Shown piece after piece: positions 1-13,743 of a DNA stretch of 64,000 nucleotides. This DNA comes from Sapria himalayana. Lineage: Eukaryota > Streptophyta > Magnoliopsida > Malpighiales > Rafflesiaceae. Under the pieces are notes generated by a model, which saw only the letters and a program-made list of their open reading frames with translations, searched no databases and was not told the origin of the DNA. Numbering within the stretch: the stretch's first letter is position 1; each line of letters opens with the position of its first letter. The DNA lies in the NCBI GenBank assembly GCA_029783825.1, contig JAREIK010002645.1:930001-994000 (forward strand), given 5' to 3'. A program made the translations under genes and the position numbers.

Positions 1-379
1 TTTTCATTTTTAAATGGAATCGGATAGGGACACTCTTCCATCAAAAAAGCACCATATGTGCCTTTTTGTGAAAATAAAAATATTCTCGGTTTAGTAAGTT
101 TTTAAATTTTTATAAGAACTCAAAACATTCAATTTTATCCTGCATTCTTGGTCTATCATGCGCCATGCTTTTAAAAAATAAGATACAAAAAATGAATCGG
201 TCTACCAAATTCATGCAGACCCAACTAATATCCTTCTATGCCCTAAATAAAGAAACTCGTATCTGCATGCAACTTAAAGAAATAAATTTTACTAATGATA
301 ATGATTTTGTGAATATACCGGTGATATTTTTGTTCATGTGTACTTTTTACAAGTATAACTAATTTGTTATCTAATATAT
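1..379. other. AT-rich sequence, no gene seen
   Basis: No convincing coding region or RNA gene is visible. It lies past the RNase H end of the minus-strand copia remnant to its right, so it may include that element's 3' LTR. I see no LTR edge or second LTR copy to prove it. Confidence 0.4.
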
Positions 380-3300
380 CCCAAATCAAGTAATATCAAA
401 CATCAATAAATTTCAACCTATTATAGAATATTGAATTTTTAAAGAGATGTATAGCATTATGACTATCATACCGTATAATATATGTATCATATCATACATC
501 AAAGTCTGATAGAAACTTTTTCATCCATAAGGTTTGTTTATGTACTTCAACAGTTACAATGAACTCAATCTTAGTATTGGATAGTGCTACGCACTTTTAC
601 AGCTTAGATTTTTAGGATATAGATATTTCTCCATGGTTTATTATATAACCTGAGGTAAATCTATATGAATCTAAATCACCTCGCATATTAGAATTAGTGT
701 ATCTCAGAAGTACATGTTTTAACTCTCCCAAGCACAAAAATAATTGAGATGTCCTCCATAAGTATCTCAAAATAGATTTCACAACAATTGGTGATATCTA
801 CTCGAGTTCAAAAAGAATGATTGATAATGTTAATAATATGTGTTATATCCACTTAATGCAAACTATAGTATACATAAGACTACTAACTAGTGATATATAG
901 GAAACATCACTCATGTTTATCCTTTATTTATCAATCTTTAGACTATGCTTGGTATTTAGCATAAAATATTTAGCTAATGGAGTTAACACTAGATTAGTCT
1001 TTTTCGTGAAAAATTTCTCAAGAATTTTATTGATTTATTATTCTTAAGATAACTAGATATGCCTACAAGATTTATCACAAATGACACTCAAACCTAAAAT
1101 CTATCTAACTATACATAAGTCTTTCATAGAAAGAACTTTTCCAAGTTCCCCATAAAGTTGTCAATCTATGGTATATCACCACCAATGATAAGCATGTCAT
1201 TAATATACAATAAAAGTATATGTATGCAATTACCCAACTGAAGACTGGTAAATACACAATGATTTAAAGATACATGCTGAAAGACATGAGATTCTTTGAA
1301 TAAATAAAATTTATTGTACCACTACATAGGATATTATCTAAGACCATACATCCTCTTGTTTAATTTGCAAATAAGTCATTCATTCCATTCTTTAATGAAT
1401 CTCTAGGCTGATTTATGAAGAGAGTTTCATGAAGAACACCATGAAGAAATGCAGTCATCATAAAAAAAATATTTCATCATAATTGATTTATTTCTTTTGA
1501 CTAAACCACTTGACTATTAAATGAGCCTTGTATCTTAGTTGATAATCATCATCACTAGTTTTAATTTAAAGAGACATCTATTTTTGAGAGCCAGCTTCCC
1601 TTTTGACAAGGTTATTAGATCATAATGCTGGTAGACATGAAAAAACTTTATCTTTTTCTACATAGTCTCAAGTTATTCCTCTTTATTCTCAAGAAAGATG
1701 ACCTACTAGAAAATCTAAAGCTCACATACATCCATGATTAATATGTAATCATAGGATTTAAAGAATACTAGGCAATGACTAGATGATCTCCTCAATTTAA
1801 ACTAAGATGTATCATTATGAACAAATGAGTTATGCATAGTTCCAACTAGAATATGGCTCCTCACCTCCTCAATAGGCATATCCCAAGGCTTAGAAATATC
1901 ATGTATATCCTATGGCTCAAAAATATTAGGTATATCCCATTGCTTAGAATCAACTAGAGGTTATTCAATTCCTCCATCTTAATCTAACTGATCTCTAGAA
2001 AGAATTGATATCAGATCTATGCAAATAAAAATTATTATTGAATCACTTTCCCCACAGCTAAAATTGTGTCATCCACTAATTGATCCTCTAGAAAAATCAT
2101 ATCCCTACTCTAAACAAGCTTCTTGTCAATTAGATCCCATAGTCTATACCCGAATTCTTTGTGTCCACAGCCAACAAAATTGTTTTGATGTGTAGTATTA
2201 TCAAGTTTAGAGTATTCATCCTTTGATGTTATGAATGAAGACTTTACAACCCTTGAAGGAATAAGCAAACGAGAAAGCATGCATCATACTATTTTCTTAA
2301 TAGTCTAGTTTATCCTCTCAATGATGCCTTTTTATAATGGTACCTTGGCTGGTATCTTTTCATGTTTAATGTCATAGATTACATAATAACTATCAAACTA
2401 ATCTTGATAATTTTGTCCAATATTAGAATGTATGAATATTAGTTTTCTATTAATCTCTTTCTTAATGCTAATATAAAAATCTGAAAAGATAGGAAATACC
2501 AAACTTTCATTTTCACTGTATATGGCTATACGTTCCTAGAGTGATCATCAATAAATATGATAAAATAAATGGTCCTACCAAGTATTATGCTTTTCACGAA
2601 GTATATATCGGTATGGATAAGATTAAGATTATTTGATCTCCTCAAGGGTGAGTGAAAATGAAAAGGTGCTAAATGATATTTTCTAGCCAAGTAGTCCATA
2701 CACTGATCAAGAAAAGATCAATGGTCAAATGATGAGATATTTCTTCTAGCTAGAAGCTGAATGCCCTTTTCACTCACATGACCAAGTCTTATATCTAGAG
2801 ACTAATGTTTCTCTTTTGATGAATAACATTTGCATGATCTCCGATACTCTTGCCTAAGTAGCATACAAAATACTTCCATCATTATCCCTCGTAATAAAAA
2901 ATACACCCTTGAATAGTTTCCACTGGCTATCACCAAAATAACTGACATATCCCATGTCATCTAGTATAATGATGGACATTTGGTTCACTTAAATATATGT
3001 TACATGTCGGACATCTCTCAACATTGGCTGGTGTCCTATCTACATTTGTAGACAAATGTCTCTCATGTCCAAAAACTATGATGTCCTATTATTTCTTATC
3101 TTTATTGTGCTATAATTATTGAGTATATAGGTAGTAATGAAGTCAATGTGTGGAGTGGTATGAAATTATGTTACTAAGTCAATAAACTAATCACCCTACA
3201 AAGATACAATATTAGTAGAATTATCAATGCTAATTAGCATCATGTCACATTCCAAGATGATGTTTGCATGTCTCTTAGGTATATCTTCTATCATGTTCTA

Positions 3301-4060
3301 TTTTTATAGTCGTTTGTAAAAATAGTAATCTTTTTTCATCTGTCTCATATTGTTATAGTGGAAATATCTGACAACTTTTTCCTATTTTGTGACTTGTCTT
3401 TGAATGAATGAGTTTTAATGTCATATTATGTGTGCCTCATGATGCTCCTACCATATCCCTCAGAAATGTAAATATCATGAGAAGCTCATCCCTTCTCATT
3501 TTTCTTTGCTTCTTCGAACAATAATTTTTTTGACATAATATGTATTAACACAATATCTCTAAGTCGTAACATGCTCAGAGAAACCATAAAGTTATCTTTG
3601 CTATTTGAAAGTAAGCTCAGCATTAGATAAGCTAGTAACTCATCTTCTAGAACTATTTTATTGGATAAAAGCTAATTTTTCAGACCTTGAAACATATTTA
3701 TGGGCATGAACATTAAACTTCTATCCTTGAACTACATGTTAATTAGAGGTCTAATGATCAATATTTTATTTTTAATGAACATAAACTTTAGTTTCTTCAA
3801 TAGTTTATCTATCTTCATTTCACTGGTAACATATTGATAAGTATTGCTACTTATACATTGCTGAATTGTGGAGGCAACCCTATAATGGAAGTCTTCTTTT
3901 ATACTAAATCTAAGTTAAAATTTTATTATTTGTCATAATCAAGACAACCCTTTCTAAAATCTTGTACTATAATTTTGCCAATGGTATGTCCAATTCCATA
4001 TAGATTATGAATAAAAAATTTACATTTTATAAAAACTAATGATTTGATCTTCTATGAGAA
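380..4060 (-). mobile_element. Degenerate Ty1/copia retrotransposon 1 (gag-pol remnant)
   Basis: Read on the minus strand with many stops and frameshifts, this stretch keeps the copia order: gag-like sequence near 3,300-4,000, protease region near 3,000-3,240, integrase near 2,100-2,640, reverse transcriptase near 1,000-1,900 and RNase H near 380-700. Visible landmarks are FIDDHSR at the start of the integrase core (about 2,530-2,560), HKEFGYRLWD of the integrase C-terminal region (about 2,130-2,165), LLLYINDMLIIG for the polymerase active site at 1,181-1,216 (the usual YVDD has become YIND), and YDSHNAIHL of RNase H near 440-480. In the protease to integrase region it resembles the young copia element at 44.6-50.1 kb, so both probably belong to one lineage. 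No LTR pair was found. It is a dead copy. Confidence 0.8.
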
Positions 4061-4756
4061 ACAAAACTCTATTTATGGAATTATTTACTATGTAAAAAAT
4101 ATGATATATGTGCATTATATTTAAATTCCAAAACAACTTTTTATAAATTCTCATAGAATTGAAACAACAAAATGCATTTATTAAATATTCATTACAATCA
4201 AATGACTTTCAATATAAATGCAATTTTAATAGAATTCATGAGTTTAAGAATGTGGCTGATATATCTTGCTCATAATGGTGAGCTGAAAATGCAAGCCATT
4301 CATTTTTTACCCATTTTTAACTGGGTATTAGTGCAATTGTTTTTAACTGGGCCAAAACAAGCTCAAGTTAGACAATTGTAGTGTCTTTTGTGCTGACTCA
4401 TTTTATCAGACATGAATTACCACCTCCACAAGGCATTGAGGAGAACAAACATTAAATGCAAAACTAAAAGTAATATTTTACAAAAAAAATATAAATCTTT
4501 GTAAATAATGGGTGAAAGAAGAAAAATAAAAAAAGATACATACTCATGAAAGTGCAAAAAAATGATTTTATATTTGATAATGGTATATTGATATGAGAAC
4601 AAAGTGATATATTCTTTTTCATAAATAACATATTCTTTATCATTAATAAATGAAGAAAATTTTATAACTAATTCATTGGTAGAGAAAAATGTGACAACCT
4701 ACCAAAGCATACGTGAAAATCAAGATGATGAGTATTTATACTTTAAAGAATTATTT
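4061..4756. other. AT-rich spacer between two copia remnants
   Basis: No gene or element edge recognised. Short open frames at 4,172-4,381 (plus) and 4,417-4,602 (minus) have no recognisable motifs and look like chance. Confidence 0.4.
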
Positions 4757-4885
4757 ATTTTTTATTATTTAACAATTAAAATTTATCATAATGCGTATTG
4801 ACATTGTTGAAATGTCAATATTTGATATTTTTTATTAAAACTTATAATAATATATATATGCTTAAGACTAATAATCAATTTTTTA
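4757..4885. repeat. Flanking repeat A, left copy
   Basis: This about 130-bp AT-rich block is clearly similar, in the same orientation, to 15,713-15,840. Both contain 'acattgttgaaa' followed by 'tttgatatt' and an 'ataataatatat'-like stretch. The two copies lie just outside the two LTR-like blocks of copia element 2. It is too long to be a target-site duplication. Confidence 0.65.
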
Positions 4886-4889
4886 TTAA

Positions 4890-5147
4890 TACTTAGAGTA
4901 ATATATAAGTTATAAAAATAGATACCACATCAATAATTTGAAAGAGAAAATTCTAAAGCAATAATATGAAAAACTATAAAATTGAATGAAATGCAAACTA
5001 AAGATACTTAGGATTAGGATGGATTACAAATGAGGAGAAGAGAAACTCCCCTTTTATAAAAAAAATCAAAAACCCCATAGGATTTTTCATGTGGGCAAGG
5101 CAAAATCGACCTGCCCATTTTAATATTCTTTTTGACATTACATTCAC
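4890..5147 (-). repeat. 3' LTR of copia element 2
   Basis: Matches 15,398-15,706 over most of its length. Shared landmarks are the 'aataatat(g/a)aaaaactataaaat' stretch, the 'tta(g/t)gattgggatg'-like stretch and 'ttaatattctttttga' near the right edge. On the minus strand it begins TGTGAATGTAATG at 5,147, directly after a purine-rich stretch that could be the polypurine tract. The left edge is uncertain by tens of bases. Confidence 0.65.
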
Positions 5148-7930
5148 ACTTTAAGTTCATCTTCCTTACTTGCCAACTTTATGCTTGCTTATTTTTTTAC
5201 TAAGTCTTAAGAGGTTTTAAACTATACAAACTTGTCAGTATTAATCAGTTTGGTCATAATATATAAGAGGTTCTCATCAATGTGAATTTTTTACATAACA
5301 ACACTTCCTTTTCCTATTTTTTCTAGTACATAGTGATGTTAAACTCTAATATGTTTTGTACTCGAATGAAATACTAGATTCATTGATGGTGTAGAGTGCT
5401 TTGACTGTCACAAAATAAATTAATTTTTATTTATTTGTTTTCAAGTTCTTCCAATAACATCTATAACTAAATTATCGCTTTACTAGGATTGTGTAACTGG
5501 AATATACGATGCCTCTATTATAGAAGTAAGCACGATAAATGATTTCTCTCTTAGAACTCATCTATAGTAAACACATATTTAGTAGTGGACTAAATATTCT
5601 CATTATTCTTCATATGATATGAATCAACATGGACTCTAATAATAAGGTCCAAACCATTATAACATAATATAATATTTGAGGTTCGTGTAATGAATCCGAG
5701 AACCCTCTTCATAGTATTAATGCTCTCAACCATAATTTTTCATTAATTGACTAAACACTCCTACTGCTCATGCCATGTATGTTCTTGTACAATTCATTGT
5801 GAACATCAAACTTATAACTGATGATGCATATGATACTTGAGACATTCTCCTCTTCTCTTCTTCAATACTAGGATATATAATTGAGAATAACATCAAATTA
5901 ATAAAAAGCTAGGTTAAAATTTGTTTATGATCATGCATGTTAAACTGATCTAAGATCTTATTAAAATAATTATTTTGAGAAAGCCAAATCTTCTTCTTAT
6001 TTATATCTCAATAAATTTACATCTCTAAAATTTTATTTGCTGGTCATGAATCTTTCATATAAAACTCCCTATCCAACCATGGTTTTAATTCTTGGATTTG
6101 AACTTTGTTGAGACATGCTACCAAAATTTCATCCACATACAATAAAAGAATGTTGAGGTTATTTTAAACCTCAAACCTTTTAAAGTATGTATAATGGTCT
6201 GAACCGAGTCTATTGGTACCCAAGACTAATAATGAAATAATTTAATCTTTTATATCAACACATTAAAACCTATTTAAGATCATTTGGAAAATTATTCAAA
6301 CTACAAACCAAGTTCTTATCTATTTCAACAAAACCTTTTGGTTGGAGCATATAAATTTCTTATTGAACTTATCTATAAAGAAATATAGTTTTGACATATA
6401 ACAACACTGAATATAAATCAAATATAACATATAAAGCTATAACTACTCTCATTATTGTAAGATGAATGACTAGGGGAAAATCTAATTGAAGTCAATGCCT
6501 TCTTTTTAAGTATATCACTTACTTCCATTCTTGCACAATATCATTTAACTTGATGAATGTTATTCAACTTGATATTAAAGACTTATTTGTTACCAATAAC
6601 TTTTTTCCATGTGGTAATGATACTAGATTTTTATATATATATATATACCTTCAATTTCTTTCTATATTGCCATCATCCACAAAGACACGTAAGAGAAACT
6701 CGTTACTTCATCAAAAGTTAATGGTTCTCCATTATTTATTATAAGATAGTATGCAATATTATTTTCCATAACATACATTGAGTATCATGCTAGTGTCATT
6801 ATTTCATGATTTGGTTAACTAACTTTTGGAACATCAGGCTTGACTTATTTTTGTACTTAATTCTCTGATACTTCTTCTACATAAACTAGAGTTTTATGTG
6901 TCAGATTATTTTTCCCCTGTATAGTTGTAGTCTCTAAAATTTTTTTTTGACATAATATCAATTTTGACATTTCTTTTTAATTAATTATTTACAAAGATAA
7001 CATCCCTAATAATAATAATAATATTATTATGGGTGATGGGATCTCACAGGTGATAGCCCTTTACTCTTTTAACATACCCTACAAATATACACTTACTGAA
7101 TTTTAGATCCAATTGTATTTTGTTTTGGGTGTTGTACACAACACATGCAGGACATACAAATTAGTGTCATTTATTAGCTTATTGTATACATCTCAATCAG
7201 CATCTTTAAATTAATTATAGTTGCTGGTGATTGTGACCAATTTATTACAAAATAAGTTGTATTAGCTACTTTCTTTCAAAAGGAGTTAGGTAAACTTGTA
7301 GTCCTCAACATAGCTCTTATACATTCTACAATACTTATATTTATCCATTCAAACTTTCCATTTTTTGTGGCATTTATATGACGGTAAACTACCATTAGAT
7401 ACCTTCAAGGTTACAAAGAGTAAGAAACTTGTCATATATATTTTCTTTTCCATTGTCTAGCCTCAAAACAATTATTTTTTTTTATTCAAGTTCCTCTGAT
7501 ACTTTGAATTTTTTAAAAATTAGAAATATATTCAACTTATTATTGATTTGATATACTCAACATCTCCTAAAGTAATCATCAATAAAATATACAAAGTACT
7601 TTGCTCCTCCTAGGCATATTTTCATCGATTATCATACAATAGAATGTATCATGTTTAGAATGCAGTAACTCTTGGCAACAAATTTACTGAATGTCAATAT
7701 ATATTGCTTGCTTGTAATATAATACTTATTAAAGGTAGATATACTAATTTTAGCTTTAAAGATAGCTTTCTATTAGAAAGAATCTTTAAGTAACATATTG
7801 ACATGTGGCATAGTTTGAGATGCTACATAATTGTCTACTATTCTCCTTTTTAAATTGTTACAACACATGCATTAGTTTTTTTATTATTTTTCCTTGGTAT
7901 GAATAAATTTGTTATGAACATTTCTATCTT
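5148..7930 (-). pseudogene. Copia element 2: pol remnant (integrase, RT, RNase H)
   Basis: Minus-strand remains of a Ty1/copia pol gene with many stops. RNase H is recognisable near 5,190-5,420 (FHSSTKHIRV, then HIDENLLYIMTKLI). The reverse transcriptase active site reads LLLYVDEILVA near 6,115-6,150, with the second catalytic Asp of YVDD changed to Glu. Integrase is seen near 7,030-7,350 (FVGYVKRVKGYHL, and SLPNSFWKEVANT further right). The gene continues towards gag at 14.0-15.4 kb but is split there by inserted hAT DNA. Not functional. Confidence 0.8.
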
Positions 7931-7935
7931 CATAA

Positions 7936-8050
7936 TAGAGGTATCAACTTAGGTGAGAAATCTAGTACAGCCTAGGCATGACCCATGGCATGGCCTATGG
8001 TACAGATTAGGCCATGTTGGGCCAAACTTTTTAGCACATGAAGTGCAACA
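7936..8050. repeat. hAT-type terminal and subterminal sequence, outer
   Basis: Starts with TAGAGGTATCAAC, close to the hAT terminus TAGAGGTGTCAA seen elsewhere in the window, followed by the GGCATGGCC/GGCATGACCC words typical of the subterminal parts here. It may be the left end of an older hAT element into which the element starting at 8,051 jumped. A right-end candidate ends at 14,021, but the flanking 8-mers do not match. Confidence 0.45.
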
Positions 8051-8118
8051 TAGAGGTGACAAATGAGCCATGCTGTGTTGCCATGGTCCATTTTTTGGTG
8101 GCCCTGTCAGGCCACTAG

Positions 8119-10306
8119 GTTATTGATGAGCCAAAAAAGTCATTTATATTTTAGTCTATTTTTTTTTGCATGTTTTATATTTAGAAGATATATTTTATGA
8201 CAAAAAGAAAGAAATTCATCATTCTCATGATTTTACAGGTTTCGGTTAAAATAAGTGAAATCATAGTAGAAATCTAGGAAATTGGTTGAGTCAAATTTGT
8301 CATGAAAAAATCAACTCTATTGTGACAAGAATCTGAATAAGAATTAAAAATTAATTCACAACCAATTAATAATGTCATAACCAACAACAAGAAGAAAGGA
8401 AGATAAAACCACTACCACCTAGGTCTCCAGCAAAAGAATAGTATTCATGAAACAATGTGGAAGTTAAAATAGTATATTGTGTTGTGACACAAATAATCAT
8501 GTCATGACACACAACATGTTACGACCATGGGAGCAAGGTAAGAAAGATAAGTTTGGTCATGATATATTTTTTCAAGCATCATAAAAGAATGGACTAAGTA
8601 AGGTCGCAACAAAAAAACTAATGTCACAATAAAGAATTCTTAAAGCAAAGAATCCCAAGATGAAAATCGGGTCACAATAAAAATTTCTGGTTGCAACAGA
8701 AAAGTTCAAGCTACAAAAAAATATTTGGTCACGACATTAGAATTTGGTTGTGACATCACAATTTAGTCATGACATTAGAATTTTTTCATGACATTAGAAT
8801 TTGGTTGTGATATCAGAAATATGTTGAGACAAAGAAATGGGAAAAAACAAAGAAGTAAAGGTCACAACAAGGAATTAGAGTTAGGTGAATCTTCTAGGAT
8901 TAAACAAAAAAAAACCCTAGAAGCTAGGGCTAGCACAAACCGTATAAAAGTATATTCGTTTTTGGAAAAAAAAAAGGCTCGAAAGGTGAGCTAGAAAATT
9001 GGTAGTTGATGGCTCCACATAGTTTTATTGTTTTTCTTTTTTTAACATAGAATTAGATTAGATTATCATTATTCATTGTTATTTTATTATGGATCTAGAA
9101 CCCAGCTTGCCAAAAACTTTTCTAAACAATTTTTTGCTTATTCCATGTGAATCACTATTGTATTATTTTTAAACTTGAATACTTTTCAAAATTAGATAAA
9201 TCCATTAATTGCAATCACCATGTGCTTCCTTGAACTGTAGTCCATTTGTCATTATGATCCAATCAATTAGATATGAAATTTTTACTAAATTGAATTAATA
9301 GTTAAGTATATTCTTTTTTGTAGAAATCAGTGAAAATTTCTTAGAAGTTGAAGGTTAAATATAATGGATTAGTGTTGAACTTCAATTAACTTATTCCTAA
9401 TTTTAGTACCAAATGCCCATAATTCATTGTATCCGACCTTTATTTCCAGGAGGCCCTTTGAGTGATATAGAGAAGGCAATTCCTGAGGGTTAGGAAACCA
9501 TCAATTAAGAGGCTATGTAGGCTAATAGTGATGAATAAGGGAGCTCTGCCAGTTTTATGTGGATAAGACCCCATTATACTCAAGGATGAGAAAATGCAGC
9601 GATTACCCAGATAAATCACCAGAGGTATCACCTTAATCTTTCAAATGATTGACGTCCTAGTGTTGGCTTAGATCTAATCAAGGAACTATAAAACTTTCAA
9701 GATTTTAAAAATGGGGCACCAACCATTTGTAGAGACTTGCAAAACTCATGTATTGGAAAGCAAGAGACCTACAGTCTTAAGAAAGAGGTATAAAATATTG
9801 AGAAAGAAAAATACTGAATTCTCATAAGACATTTCAAATTACTAGGAACCATTTAGATCTTAGACTTCTAGGGAAGCAAGGGACTATAAATATTCTTGAT
9901 AGATTTCATTGTTTCTATAGAAATAAGATATAATAGAAAAGTCTACAAGGATTGACTATATCATAGTATTTCATGTCAGTGTTAGGTTTTGTAATAGAAC
10001 CAAACCAGCCTATTTTTTTATATATTTATTTTGAATTTTTGTTTTAGGTTTTAGTTCTTTAATTTCATTATCTTTTAACTAGTATCTGAAAATATCTTTT
10101 TAATAATTCAAATAGTATGAATCTTTAGTAGTTTGAGTAGTTGGTAATTCAAATCTTTTCAATCTCTATGAGAATGATATCTGGACTTAAATTCATTTTT
10201 ACTACTTGTATGACCTGTGTACTTATATTATCATAAACAAATTCTATTTATAATATTTAGTAGACAGTGTCAAGTAAGATTGATTTAGTCTATACAAAAG
10301 AAGGCA
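8119..10306. mobile_element. Insertion of unknown class inside the hAT left end
   Basis: The hAT subterminal tract stops near 8,118 and resumes at about 10,312. Both junctions carry the 5-mer ACTAG (8,114-8,118 and 10,307-10,311), fitting a 5-bp target-site duplication. A TG...CA segment (8,124-10,306) would suit a solo LTR, but four or five bases at the left are then unexplained. No coding motif is recognised. Several 'ggtcacgac'-like and 'gttgtgac'-like words recur at 8,290-8,880. Class and edges are uncertain. Confidence 0.35.
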
Positions 10307-10779
10307 ACTAGTCCTGCCTGTCATGACATGACTTGATTATGGTTGGTTTGGCATGGCACGTTTGACCCAAGTCTAGGTAGAATCAGGTTGGGTCATGCTG
10401 GCTGCATTGGGCCATGCCAGGCCATGCTGAACCTGCCGGATCATGCTTGAAGGCTGCTAGCCTAGATCTACTGGTCACTAGTTGTGGTTTAATGCTATTA
10501 AATTTTTTTTATAAATTTCAAATTTTAAATTACCTTTATGAGTTACAATATTATATTATTTATTTATTTCATATAAATCACAAAAAAAAATTCTTAACAT
10601 AAATGACAAAGTTCCATAATCAATAATATCAAAAAAAACATATCAATCAAAATTCATTCATCCAAATCAATCCAAAAAATAAAATAAAATAACACAATAT
10701 CACAACAAAATAAAATAAAAATCATCAATCATAATCAAGTGACACAACATACAAGCTGAATCCCAATGCCAATCGGTGT

Positions 10780-12640
10780 AAGTATATAAGTACAACTAAT
10801 CATCATCATGTAGGCATCTAATGATATTATTAGTGGGGAGCTCAACATCCTCAAAGTCTCACGAGTCATCATCTTCTAGAAAATTCTCTACTCTTATTCC
10901 AGCATGATTATGGATGCCTAACCTTAAGCTCTTTTAATCCTTCAAGCATGCTAGTGTCTCAATGATATTTGATCATAATATCAATTCATATCCAAAATGA
11001 TATTGACTACAACATAAAAATATACTCTATACTATGCTCGACACTAGAGAAGTTAGTAGATCTCATGTCATTTAAGACAACATAAGATAGGTAGACTTAT
11101 ATAATTTCTACTATTATAAAATATCAAGGATCTTGTTATCGTTATGTGATAAGATTGAAAAGTAATCAGAATCTAAGTATCGAGATAACTCGTAACTATT
11201 CGATGGTCCAACTTATCATTTCCCTTTCGCTAACTAAATGAAAAAAATATATCTGAATATGATATTCATGCTCATACACAGAGCTTGGCTACAACTACAA
11301 TCATACATAATATCATAATATATAAATAACTTAGTCAAATTTTTGTGAATAAACCCTTCATGTCAGCGTTCCTAGTTCATGCACATGGATATGTATGTCA
11401 AAATATTCTCTATCCATTCTATCTTAACCCTATGATCCTTGTAAGAAGTCAGATAATAAAGAGATGGAATGGTAGACTAATAGTTTAAGTACTTGGTTTT
11501 CATCTCAACAGCCATGTCACTAAATGTCGGATCATCTTTAAATTTTATAAACATACTACTAATGTTGCATATGTACCTGAGTGTAATGTAAGTGGTGGGA
11601 GTGTAAACTGATGAACACATGACTCTAACATCATGTAAGTGTAATTCTAATAGTGTCTCATATCCATTTGGAACTTCTTCTTTAGACACACAAACAAATA
11701 AAAACTATTAAACTTTTATTATCTACCAAGTGTCCGAATATATTTTAGTGAGTTACATATTTTTTCTAAAGCGGGAAAAATTACCTTTATCCCTACTTGT
11801 ACTATCAGGTTGATGATGTGATATATGCCATCTAATATGAAAAATCTCTTTCAATGATTCATCTCTAATGGTCCTAACAAACATGTTAATGGCTACTCCA
11901 TTGTTAGATATATTATCAAATGTGATACAAAATATTTTATTTTAAATATTATAATCTCTAAAAATTCTCATCATACACTCATATATGGCAGGGCCATCAT
12001 AAAAATAAAGAATCTCTAAAAATCCTAAAATATTTTTATTAAGCATATATTTAGAATTTACATGAGATGTGAAGTATGTAAAAGATGCACCACCCCAACT
12101 AGTCTAGAAATCGAAAGTTATGAATACCACGCCACTATATTGCTTAAATTTATTAGTTTTTATTTGTTTTTCTAACTTATATTATTTTAGTATGTCATTC
12201 CTATATTTGGACCTAGGAATCCTATGATATACAGGCTAAAAATAGGTCTGCATGATACTGACTACTCTTATATCCTCCAAAAATCTAATTAGAAGGTACA
12301 TAATGGTGATTAGTTTGGTTGTGCCTTCTCTCTCTAATTCATTGTAGTATATGAAGGTCAACATTGAAGCAAAACTAGATCTAACCTAAAAGATCCCACC
12401 ACTTTGTTGGGTTTGCCTAGGATTTAATACATCATATTTTTTGGTGCAATGATTGTTATGTATCTTTAGGTGCCCAGTTTCACATGCACTCATACATGTA
12501 TATATTTTATTATAATACTTTCATTGTGCTGATTCTTTAATGATACTCCAAGCATTTTTATTTTGTATTATGTTAGAATGAGTCCAAATTATAGATATTT
12601 TTTTAGTTTTTAGTTTTTTAGATGTTTAAGTGTGGATCGA
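10780..12640 (-). pseudogene. hAT transposase remnant (BED finger to C-terminal domain)
   Basis: Minus-strand translation with many stops still shows a BED-type zinc finger remnant near 12,430-12,510 (CMSACETGHLKIHNNHC, shortened between the Cys pair and the His), then VRTIRDESLKEIFHIRW near 11,820-11,885 from the central catalytic region. IETLACLKD near 10,920-10,970 belongs to the C-terminal dimerisation region. The order finger, RNase H-like core, dimerisation tail matches plant hAT transposases, which bind the element ends and cut and paste it in the nucleus. This copy cannot make a protein. Confidence 0.7.
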
Positions 12641-13743
12641 GTCCATGAAAGAAAATATGGTTTCGACCTCATACATTTCCGTAGTATTATTATTATTAAT
12701 ATTATCTACATTTATATTAATATCAATTTCAATATTATAAAATTTACTATTTGTTATTTCTAATTTTTTAGTTTATGAATTATATTCTAATTTCTAAGTT
12801 AAAAATTAATTGATATTTAAAGAATTAAAAAAATAAATAAAAATTTAAAAACAATACCTAGTTAGCATTAGGTTTATGAAGAGGAGAGAAAAAGTTGCAA
12901 CCCGCCCCCAAATTTTTTCCCTCCACATCCACGATACACGTTCTTTAAGATTTACAAAAAAAATCATAATCTTAGCTTTAGAGACATAGAAAACCAAGAC
13001 CAATAGGATATATGAATAAGAGAAAGAGAGGAGTTGCGAAAAGAGAGATTTGAATGAAAAACTCAAATCTTTAGTCTCATTTATAAAGATTATATATATA
13101 ATTTTTTACTATTTATTTATATTTAAATAGGGTAGAAACCCACAAACATCAAATCTTCTAACCTAGCCATTGAAAGTGAATCTAATGGCATCTTCACATA
13201 TTTTTTTTATCATTAACTACTAATTAGAAATGAGAACCAAAGCTTCTGGATGGTTCAGAAGATTTGTCTAGGGCTTGGAGGCGAGGCTTAGCCTCAACAT
13301 GGACTCGATCGGGCTGGGAATTGGTGGGGGGTGTGGTGAAGGCGCATCCATGTGTGCCTAGGTCATGTTACGTTGACATGCTCAGCCAACCATGTGGTAA
13401 GTTATTAAAAAAATGAGCCACATGTACAAGGCGAGGTGGGCACGGTCTGATTTTACCACATCAATACCCAATTTGAATTGATCGTGCTCGATACCCAGTC
13501 CAAGGTTCGAGGCATGGTACTCGTGTTGTTTGGACCATTCCTGTGGCTAGGCACTCGAGTCATGCCTAGCCCAGTAAGAGGCCTAACACTACCCAACCCA
13601 GCATGGCATGAGCCATGCCTCAGGGCGACATGACCCAAGTCCAGGCATGGTTCTGGACCATGCCATGTTAGGCCAGTCACAGTTGAATTAGGTGGTCATG
13701 CTGTAGGCCATGCCCGGGCCTACCAATCCATTTGACACCTCTA

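Larger units (their letters stand above)
8051..13743 (-). mobile_element. hAT transposon, degenerate, nested in copia element 2
   Basis: The left end TAGAGGTGACAAA starts at 8,051 and the right end TTTGACACCTCTA finishes at 13,743, giving 13-bp terminal inverted repeats with one mismatch. The flanking 8-mers GTGCAACA (8,043-8,050) and GTGAAGCA (13,744-13,751) agree at 6 of 8 positions, as expected for an aged hAT target-site duplication. GC-richer subterminal tracts full of GGCATGG/CATGGCC words lie at 8,051-8,118, 10,312-10,480 and 13,250-13,743. A minus-strand BED-finger transposase remnant lies at 10.8-12.6 kb. The left subterminal tract is interrupted by a further insertion. Confidence 0.75.
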
